Below, piece by piece: positions 46,944-55,447 of a stretch of 64,000 nucleotides of DNA. The stretch is from Blasia pusilla. Its lineage: Eukaryota > Marchantiophyta > Marchantiopsida > Blasiales. Every line of letters starts with the position of its first letter. Position 1 is the stretch's first letter. Where the stretch lies: assembly GCA_050084515.1 (NCBI GenBank), contig CM114272.1, positions 41,664,001 through 41,728,000 on the forward strand, read 5' to 3'. The notes beneath the pieces were generated by a model. It did not search any database and had not been told where the DNA came from. It saw only the letters and a program-made list of their open reading frames with translations. The position numbers and the translations under genes are program-made.

Positions 46944-47444
46944 TCCCGGAAGCGACCACTCAGAAAGCTCAATCAGATTCCAACAATGATTGGGGGTGTA
47001 CTATTTTTTCTAGACTGCTTAGTGTTATAGCCATTGATGGCCACCACATATCTCTTGCTGATTGTACGACCTTGGCTCTACCGCGCACGGATAACCACAG
47101 ACAGGAAGAGAAGGTAGTTCACATTTCAAGCCCTGGATCAATTCCCAAAAAAGATGGTTAAGCTTTCATGGAAGTTGCGACCAAGGCAAGGAGAGACGCT
47201 CGCAATGGACGAGGGCTATACGTCAGACTAGGAGGACACAACAGCCACGGAGTCCTCATCTAATGTATATTATTTTGAGTGTTTTGAAGTCGACGAAGAG
47301 TCTTAGTCTAGAGAGCAGAGGTCGGTCTATGAAGAAGAAAAATTAGGCCGTAATACCTTCCAATTTACGGAGGATATGGTTTAGGAAAAGGACTATCAAC
47401 AAGTCCCAATTACAAGTCAGAAATCCTTATGCCTTCCGGCGGAA

Positions 47445-48405
47445 TTGTCTCTTGCAAAACTCCATGATTATAAAAAATTATTGTTTGAGTACTTGGATGT
47501 CTTTGCTTATACCATGGAGGAAATGAAAAGCATACCTGATAAGTATGGCCAATATGGAATCAATCTAAAACCAGGAAAAATTCTAGTACGAATGCGTCAA
47601 TACTGCCTTAATTTCAAGTACTTGTTGTCAGTAAAAGACAAGATCGACCAATGTCTTGAAGTAGGAGTGATTTACCTTGTGTTCAGCACCGAGTGTGTAT
47701 CTCCAATGTGATTGCACCCAAGAAGCAATAAGGCAAGATCAAGGTTTGCCAAGATTACTGGAAGGTGAATGCAGCTACCCTAAAGGATCATCATCCACTA
47801 CCTTTCACCGACACCATTTTAGACAAATTCTTCGGCCATGAGCATTATACGTTCTTGGACGGGAACCCTGGCTATAACGAGGTGTACATTAGGGGAAAAA
47901 GATAGGCCCCTTACTACACTCCCCTCTAATTGGGGCACCTTTGCGTATCAGGTGATGCCTTTTGGGTTGTGCAATGCCCCTGCTACCTTCCAACGGATGA
48001 TGATTTCAATCTTCCAAGAGTACCCTCGGAAATTCATCCAAATTTTCCTTGAAGATTTTTTCATTTTCAGTTTGGGGGCAGAGCATTTGCACAAATTAGA
48101 ACTAACCTTAGCTTGATGTCGCGAAGTGCAATTATCCCTTCACCCGGAAAAATCGGATATTGCAATGAGACAAGGTATCCTGTTGGGGCATTGAGTGTTG
48201 ACAAGGCCGAGGTGGATATAATTGTGGCATTGGAAGCGCCTACAAATCTTAGAGAACTAAGAAGCTTCTTGGGCCATGTGGACTATTATCAACGGTTCAT
48301 TGAGGATTATGCGGTAAAAGCAAAAGCCCTCACCACCTTGTTGAAGAAGGTAACCGAGTGGGAATGGATCCCCGCATGCCAAGCAGCGTTAGAAGAATTA
48401 AAATA
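47445..48405 (+). pseudogene. reverse transcriptase of the Tat-like element
   Basis: FEYLDVFAYTMEEMKSIPDK leads into the RT. It continues with ICQDY-like and FTDTILDKFFGHEHYTFLDG (about 47800-47860), then WGTFAYQVMPFGLCNAPATF and RKFIQIFLEDFFIFSLGAEH. The catalytic box, normally F-V/L-D-D, reads FLED, so one metal-binding Asp is Glu. NLRELRSFLGHVDYYQRFIE and ALTTLLKKVTEWEW lead into RNase H. Several stops and frame changes break the chain. Confidence 0.85.
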
Positions 48406-48409
48406 AGGT

Positions 48410-48919
48410 TTTCTTGCAGCTCTACTACTCCGTCCCCTTCACTGGACAAAACCCTTCCACGTGTACGTGAACTCATCGTCCTTTGAAATTAGGGTGGTGC
48501 TCAGCCAACTCGATGAGCATAAACATATTTATCCGATTTATTAGGTGGGTTTTCAGCTATCTACAGCCAAACAAAAATATACAACTACAGAAAGGGAGGC
48601 ATTGGGAATGGTATTTTCTTGTAAGAAGTTCCATCATTATTTATTGGGGTATGAGTTTGTCATTCATGTGGATCATTTTGCGCTCCAGCCCTTAATGGTC
48701 AAGACGGATCTCTCTCGGAGAATCGTGCTATGGATATTGTTACTTCAAGGATTCACATTTGATGTAATTACTCAGGCAAGGAAGGTACACACCAACACAA
48801 ATTTTTTTATCAAGGTTGCGGATGACAAACGCGGACCTTACGCAGACGTTGGACAATACCTTTCCCGACGAGGACCTGTTCTAAATAAGCAAAGAACAAC
48901 TGCGCAAATCTTCGTATGA
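48410..48919 (+). pseudogene. RNase H of the Tat-like element
   Basis: The sequence reads LHWTKPFHVYVNSSSFEIRV then QLSTAKQKYTTTEREALGMV and HHYLLGYEFVIHVDHFALQP. These are the standard gypsy RNase H blocks (the Glu in TEREAL and the Asp in HVDH). The first catalytic Asp (VYVD) is Asn. Stops follow YPIY. It would remove the RNA template during cDNA synthesis. Confidence 0.8.
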
Positions 48920-48962
48920 AGATTTTTTTTGTTTTCTAATTACCTTGTGACTTCCAACTCCT

Positions 48963-50140
48963 ATGACGGCAGAAGAGTGGGCAATTTTTTTAAATAAGAT
49001 AGGACCTTATAAGTTGTGTCACGGGGTATTATTCAAATTGGGTGCTGATGATGAGTATCGAAGATGCTTGGAGGTAGAGGAGATCCCCCGCATTATTATG
49101 GCTATGCATTTGGCCAATTCCGGAGGACACTACATAGTTAAGAATACCGTCAAGAAAAATCTTAGCGGCACATTACTTATGGCCACCCATGTACAAGGAT
49201 GCGGGCCAATTCATTCAGAAATGTGATGCATGTCAAAGAGCAGGCACTCTAACCGCTACCTCTTGTTGGCCTTTGGTGCCCTTAGCTCCTTTTGAAAAAT
49301 GGGGCATTGATTTTGTGGAACCTATTTCTCCGGCCACTCGCCAAACAAGGAAAAAATTTATTCCTATAGCCATCGACTACTGCACTAAAATGGTTGTCGC
49401 AACGCGCAAAGACAATAGCAAGGCGGTAGCAAAATTTTTATATGAAATGATCATCACGGTATGCTTGCCCATCGGAGTTGGTAAGTGACGCGGGACTCAC
49501 TTCCTCAACAAGAATATTTAGTCGCCGACTTCCCATTTTTTGATTAAACATCGGAAGACAACTCCTAAAGCAAATGGGTTAATGGAGAAGTCTAATGGAC
49601 TTATCTGCCGTATACTGAATTTCTTGAGAGTTACCTATTCCTATGATTGGGACGCAAAGATCCCAGCAGCATTATGGGCCTATCAAACTGCTGAGAAGGT
49701 CACGATCAAGTTTACTCTATTTTACCTTACGTACGACGTTCAACCCCTGACTCCCGTTGAATGGGATCTGCCCACTTATCCTGTTTTGGAAGAGAGCAGA
49801 ATGGAGGAGAACACAATGGTGGTAAAGGGGCGGAATGAGACCTTAGTTGCTTTCTATGAAGCATGGTTCTTGGCCCTTCACCATACCAAGAAGGACGGAA
49901 GAAACGATATGACCGCCATCTATGACCGCAGTCTATAAGTACCGGAGATATTGTATTGCTGTATGATAACTGCCAATTGAAATTTCCAGGGAAGTTAAAA
50001 CTGAATTGGATGGGACCATACTGTGTGGTGCAAATATTTGAGAATGGGTCGCTGCAGTTGGAGACCTTGAACGGAGATGCATTACCGACTCAATGGCATG
50101 CATGTGCGAAGATACCATCAACCGGAAACCTACTCTGACA
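48963..50140 (+). pseudogene. integrase of the Tat-like element
   Basis: The zinc-binding part has HLANSGGHYIVKNTVKK, then, in a shifted frame, FIQKCDACQRAGTL (Cys pair). The core shows FEKWGIDFVEPISPATRQTR (first Asp). The second-Asp segment is disrupted by a one-base shift at about 49483 (VGK, stop, RGTHFLN where SDRGTHF is expected). KANGLMEKSNGLICRIL supplies the Glu. The C-terminal GPY/F module is KFPGKLKLNWMGPYCVVQIF. All parts are recognisable but not in one frame. Confidence 0.85.
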
Positions 50141-50148
50141 AACTATGA

Positions 50149-50160
50149 GGTAGGGGGAAG
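50149..50160 (+). other. polypurine tract-like run
   Basis: GGTAGGGGGAAG just after integrase, followed by TGCTTCATG. Such a run normally primes plus-strand synthesis at the edge of the 3' LTR or of an internal tract. Confidence 0.5.
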
Positions 50161-50469
50161 TGCTTCATGACACGGTACTTTGCTCTAAAGCAAAGCGCGG
50201 TCGCAACAAGGGTTGTGCTTCTCAGAGATACGAAGCACCCAAAACACTGTAGTGCTTTGCGCTTGGACGAAGCTTGAAGACAAATCTTCTTTGTTCTCTA
50301 GCGAAGCGTGGAGCGGAGGATACGCTTCGCATATCATCCAAGAGCAAGAAACCATGACCGTTATTACAACTAGCACGCGCTAACAAACTGACGTTGGCGT
50401 CGCCATATCTGCACTGGCACGACCAAGAAACCGTTAAAAGGATTTCGTAGACATATTTTGCTTCTATTA

Positions 50470-51530
50470 CCCATGCACTCATTCTCATGGATGTAGATCC
50501 TCCAAGGTTACGCAGCAGGCCAAAGGACGGAGCACACAAAAATTGACCTCCACAGCTTCGCTCTTTGCCAACTATGCCACGTGAAAACCCGACTTCCATC
50601 AGGCAAAGCATGGCAATGCCGATTATCAAGCTTACTCCGGAATTGGTCGAAGCACTCCAAGAGCGGATGCTGGCCACATTTTTTAAATTGAATTAGACCC
50701 TCACATCATATGAGCTTCTCGGGGAGGTTCGTTCTTTGTCTACGGTTGCAAGATTCAGGAAACAAAGGTTCCGGTACCAAGCTTAGCCACACAATTGGAC
50801 TCCATACAATTGGAGAGCAACGTATATGCTTTGAGCCGCTCCTGAGTATGAATATGATACCGACCTTTTGGTGAAACACGAAGACCTGCTAGCGCTAGGA
50901 TGTGTAACGTCAGACCGCTTAGTACCAAATGGTTATAAAGCTACTTCTTTCTCACCACCCTTCTTTGCACAATTTTGCAAGCACTTGGTGACTGTGTTCT
51001 ATCCTGCCCGTTCTTACTACTTGACCAACAAGCTTGTAAAGATGTGCTATGTGATGTGGAATCAACATTTGGAACTGGAAGCGCCGGGTGTGGACTTCGT
51101 TGCATTCTTGGATGGCCAAGTGCGAGGGATGATTGAAACACTTCATCCAAGTACGTAGTCTTTTGTGTCCCCGTTCTTAATTCATTTTTACATTCATAAG
51201 CAGGAACTGACCGTTGATGAGGCGCTAGATTGGATGCAATTGACTCCGGTGTGCATGCCAAAGATGGGTGACACTTTTGCTCCGGGTAGCCGCAAGATCA
51301 TGCCGACTAAGAAAGCAAGTAGAAGGTGACAACATCCTAGTTCTTCTTCGGGGAGAGACAAAGAGTGGGCCGAAGTCCCTCGACCAAAGCTCGGGCGGGT
51401 AAATTTTGAGATTCCTTCGGACACAGACCCTGCACCACCGGAAGAACCCTTGGAGACACCAAGCGGTACTGATGCCTCCCACACTCTTTGTCAAATGCCA
51501 AGGATTACAACGCATCTTTCTTGATTCTTG
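50470..51530 (+). pseudogene. extra open region after pol in the Tat-like element
   Basis: It follows the integrase and purine tract. The best-preserved part (50838-51158) reads EYEYDTDLLVKHEDLLALGC, GYKATSFSPPFFAQFCKHLV, KMCYVMWNQHLELEAPGVDF and ends at LHPST, stop. A further part follows (ELTVDEALDWMQLTP, DPAPPEEPLETPSGTD). Upstream (50640-50760) ELVEALQERMLATFFKLN and YELLGEVRSLSTVARFRKQR are separated by stops. I do not recognise the domain. Tat- and Athila-type elements can carry an additional ORF or env-like ORF in this place; equivalence is inference. Confidence 0.5.
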
Positions 51531-51539
51531 AATTTGGCC

Positions 51540-51790
51540 ATGCCCGTTATGACCCATCTTGAGAAGGTATTACGCGTAGGTGATGAGGCAGGAGCTGATT
51601 AGTATATTCAAGCACTGAATGACTTACATAGCACTGCACATTCCTCCTCAGAGAACAAAGAAAAGCGAAGCATGTTACATAATCAGACCGAGCTTCGCAG
51701 TCAAGAGCTCGATGATACTAAGGCGATGCTTGGTAAAGCTCAAGCCGAATTGGTAACATCTCAGTATGAGTCCCGGAACACACGACAGTG
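51540..51790 (+). pseudogene. coiled-coil-like open segment, end of the retroelement
   Basis: The translation MPVMTHLEKVLRVGDEAGAD, stop, then IQALNDLHSTAHSSSENKEK and SQELDDTKAMLGKAQAELV is helical, with heptad-like spacing. It continues the post-pol region and runs up to the hairpin at 51797. Function unknown. Confidence 0.35.
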
Positions 51791-51796
51791 GGAAAG

Positions 51797-51830
51797 TATC
51801 CCACACTCAATAAGTATTGAGTGTGGGATA
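51797..51830. repeat. perfect 16-bp inverted repeat with 2-base loop
   Basis: The arms TATCCCACACTCAATA (51797-51812) and TATTGAGTGTGGGATA (51815-51830) pair without mismatch. It marks the switch from retroelement-like plus-strand coding to CACTA-like minus-strand coding. Confidence 0.95.
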
Positions 51831-52115
51831 GCATATGTCAACAAACACTGGAAATGCCAGTTTGACAACCATATCAAGCCTCTTCCGGAGACATCCCCTA
51901 CAGAGAGAGGATCCCCCAAGCCAAAGAATGGTTGACCCTAAAGCATCTCCAAAAGTAAGTTGTGGGGGTTCATTCACAACATTGGGTGTCCACAAGTCAT
52001 GCTCGAGATCTCTTACATTGATCAAATCAACCCTCACCATGCCCATGGGGATATCCTTCCCATGGAAATTTTCCTTGCTTCCAAATCCACAAATAAGGCC
52101 GAAGCCAAGCACCAT
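51807..52115 (-). pseudogene. CACTA accessory protein fragment (DUF8039-like)
   Basis: The minus-strand translation has HGKDIPMGMVRVDLINVRDL and FGDALGSTILWL. This aligns with the tnpA-like end at 16509-16715 (GKIIPLGLVKVDVLTI, HASGTSILWPE). The domain is found in plant En/Spm-associated proteins; its role is not known in detail. No transposase or CACTA end is near, so it is an isolated fragment, in a 102-codon open frame. Confidence 0.65.
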
Positions 52116-52119
52116 CCTA

Positions 52120-54000
52120 CTTAACTTTGGTTTCGTAAGAAGGACACCGTCGCCAATGCGAAATTACAAAACAAGAAGATCATTCATCAACAACAATACT
52201 AGTACTTCATAATAGACCTTCTTTCTTTCTATATCAGCAACATGCTTTGCTTTAGTGTTTGCTCTACTTTCTACAATGAAGCAAGACATATGGTCATTTA
52301 CTCCACAAAACTTCTCAAAATCATTATAAGTTTGAATGTTGCTGTAAGACTTTATCATTATTCCTACTATAATTTTTCAAAATTCCCATTCTATTCTCTA
52401 GCAGTACATATATGTATAATGTAAAGCTCTGAGCTATAACACTTGTTATCCTCATTTCATTAATTTTTTCCATTCAAACTCTCAGATTTAAATTAAAATG
52501 GAGGAGCGTTTATGCAACATATTGTCTCCACATGTAAACTACTTTCGCTATCTGTTCTATGCTTACTTCAAGTTCTTGTTCCCTCATAGCCATACTCCAT
52601 ACTCCCTCATAGATACACATCATACTATCCTCGATACTATCTCAATGACAAATTCAATTCACCTCATCATCAACTAAGTTAGAGGCTTGTAATGAAAGAA
52701 AACGTTCGTCAAATGACATGATTAACATAACTACTTAAGGACATCATTCTAATCATGAATACATAAAATAATATGAACTGCCTCGATGATTGTCTTCCAA
52801 GCTCACAATTTGTTCATCTTTATTCAAAGACTTTATGAAATACACTACAAACTCACAAGAACCTTGTCTTTATGCTTAGAAAAGCAAGACACTAGATCAA
52901 GTTTTTCCAATTATTTTTTAACTTTTCCATTATTGACAACGGTCAACCATGTGACTACAATCTCCAAAACCATATACTTTTGCATCTTTCAAAAACGTAA
53001 AAATCTTGATTCCTCATCTTATGTTCACACTTATAACACTTAATACATATCTTCCGACACCACATCACTCTTTTCAACTTTACAATCGAGACACTTTGTC
53101 TCCCAAAGTCCTACAGCAACAACCCTTCTCCAAAATACATCTCTTCATCAAATTCCTAAACTTTGCCATCTCAATTTGAGCTCTAAATCATGTTAACTCT
53201 TTCACTTTAATCCCTTATCTCATCTCTTTCCCAAATCTTTAATACTATGTCCACGTTTCATTTCTATCTTCTTCTTTCATTGCCTTCAACATTATTTGAA
53301 CAAACTAGATAGGCCGCATACTTGTTTTATTTCATTGGAAATGGGACCCTTGATTTGTGCAAGATTTCACCGAATGTCACATGAACTTTACTCTCTAGGG
53401 TCTTGAAAGGGTCCCCCCCCTTTTTTAGGAGTTTGTGAATTCCTCAATTGGACACCAAGCTGGAGCACCAAGAGCAAAAACGCAATTTCTGACAACTTCT
53501 ACTTTCAACAACTTTAATGCTATTTCTAGTTAAACCAGTATGCGTTTAGGTGAGAAGCAGAAAGGTGTAACACGGAGCACAAGAACAGAAGAAGTCACAC
53601 GGAACGAGGGAGAGTTTAATTAACAGGGAGGACTGAGTTTGTTTTTATTATATTTACATCCACGGTTGGAAGAGAGAGCTTTCATTCTCCTACCTCTTCC
53701 ATTCTAATTTCCCAAACTGTGGAGTCGGGAGAGTTATTAGTGACTGCTAAAAATTCTTAACTAATTTCATAAATTTCTGGAAAATAAAATATTTCCCATG
53801 TTTTATTAAGTGAAGTTTCCATGTCCCGCGACACATGTCCATGCACCAAATTATTATATGCTTTCTTGTCACCAACAAAACAAGACGATGAGAAGGGTAA
53901 GGGCTGGTAGGAATCGCACGCTCGTAAGGGACCGAATTTGGAGATAAGGAGGAGCGCAGACCGATGGATGCGCAGATACGGAATGTGATACTGGATTGTG
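52120..54000. other. AT-rich intergenic DNA, no gene seen
   Basis: Only short open frames without domains. A C-run (53415-53423) is followed by a T-run. Confidence 0.5.
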
Positions 54001-54240
54001 AACGAAGCAAGCTAGTCAGCTTCACCCGATGGAAAATTTTCAATCGTAGAAATGTTGCGGAGCGGTGGTTTGCTCACAGCCCGCCCCACTTGATGTCGAC
54101 ACGGGGCTGGTGCAGCGGAGAACGAAGCAAGCTAGTCAGCTTCACCCGATTGAAAATTTTCCATCGTAGAAATGTTGCGGAGCGGTGGTTTGTTCACAGG
54201 CCGCCCCACTTGATGTCGACACGGGGCTGGTGCAGCGGAG
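54001..54240. repeat. 120-bp tandem duplication upstream of isocitrate lyase
   Basis: Positions 54001-54120 and 54121-54240 differ at only four sites (offsets 31, 42, 73, 80). An open frame runs through both copies, but all four differences would change amino acids, which argues against coding selection. It ends about 140 bp before the TATA-like box at 54380. Confidence 0.95.
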
Positions 54241-54379
54241 TCGGTGGGGGAATTGGCGGTGGGGGAATTGTGGATAAGTTTTGCGTCCGGTTCGAATCGG
54301 AAGGTCTGTAAGAACCATTAAACGCCGATCGATGGGGAATCTTGTTGTCTTGCAGCTCTGCGCGGAGGCTGATTGAGAG

Positions 54380-54386
54380 TATATAA
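54380..54386 (+). promoter_or_regulatory. TATA-like box, candidate isocitrate lyase promoter
   Basis: TATATAA in a GC-rich surround, a good plant TATA box. Transcription would start near 54410-54420, about 1 kb before the ATG. That fits a 5' leader with an intron whose acceptor could be TTTGCAG ending at 55415. The pairing with the gene is inference. Confidence 0.45.
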
Positions 54387-55447
54387 CACGCGGGTCAGGG
54401 GGGAGGATTAGTGCTTTCGGTTTTCGTTAACGATCGTTGGTCGGTACTGTTGAACAGTCTGAGGCTTGCAGAGTGTATGGACGTAGTGAGCTGGACGTTT
54501 ATGTTTCTGGATCTGAGAGTCGCGTGATTCGTAGTGCTTTATTGGATAGCTCGAGCTGCACAATTGGCGCCTGTACGTGTGTTCGGACGTTTGGTGGAGA
54601 CTCTGGAAGAAATCATCCGGAGTATCCATCAAGTGTAGAGACCGCACCACGTTTCTTCAGATTGTGACAATTTTTTCCGCTCCTGCTACGAATACTGTCG
54701 ATCTCTCCGTCGAGATTAGCTTTCAAATTTAAGCAGGTGACGATAGATCTTGCGATTTTTCATAATCAATATATGCAAGTTGAGGGGCGGGGGGGAAGTG
54801 CTGCGAGGCTGAAGTCACTAGATTTAAATTTCTTCCTACTCTGCAGAATTCTTGTCATCGTCGCAATTCAATTGCTTAACGTAGCTGAATCTTCTATATT
54901 TCCTCCCCAGAATAAAAATAGGAAAATTCGATGAATTTCGAATCTGAGAACGTCTGTGGATCGATGCATGATCGAGATATAGAGTTCGAGCCAGTTCTTA
55001 ATTTAGCGTCCTAGAGTGACTACATATTCTATGGTAAGTAGCTAGCTACATATCAGGATAATTTTTATCGCTCAATGACCACTGGAGCGGGGTGGAATTT
55101 AAATGTTTCCTGATAACCGTTAGTCCACGACTGTACAGTATGCGTAATTCTCATTTGTTGGACTGGAATGGTTCATCGCAAGGTTGTGAACTCGATTTAC
55201 TGCCATAATACTTCTCACGTCCATGTACAGAATTTCGCAGCTGGGATAAAAATGATAGACCTCGAGTCTGTCAATTTTAAGGATTTGTGTGTATAGGTCT
55301 CGTTTGAATAGTGTTCTTTCAAAGCGAAACATGTTTACAAACGAGAAAATGTATCTTGTGAGAATTTCTAATTGGCCCTAGTCTCACGCGAACGAGATGC
55401 TACTCAGATTTGCAGGCGGTTCAAGAAGTTGAAACCAGTTACACAAA

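Larger units (their letters stand above)
42400..51796 (+). mobile_element. Tat/Athila-like Ty3/gypsy element (5' LTR to post-pol ORF)
   Basis: The order is 5' LTR (about 42.4-44.0 kb), primer site (44007-44028), gag (44763-46198), protease (46338-46943), RT (47445-48405), RNase H (48410-48920), integrase (48963-50140), purine tract (50149-50160) and an extra open region (50.47-51.53 kb). A tRNA-Asp-type primer site and protease of the IDGGSG-like class fit the Tat/Athila branch. A clear 3' LTR is missing; the element appears cut at 51797, where CACTA-derived sequence begins. Stops and shifts are numerous. Confidence 0.8.

Noticed and set aside
54228-54298. A box (TGGTGCAGCGG) and B box (GGTTCGAATC) like a tRNA or SINE
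   Set aside because: No cloverleaf or acceptor stem can be formed and there is no A-rich tail; the match is probably chance.
53964-54311. 115-codon open frame across the 120-bp tandem repeat
   Set aside because: The unit length is a multiple of three, so the frame survives by arithmetic. All four differences between copies are amino acid changing, with no sign of selection.
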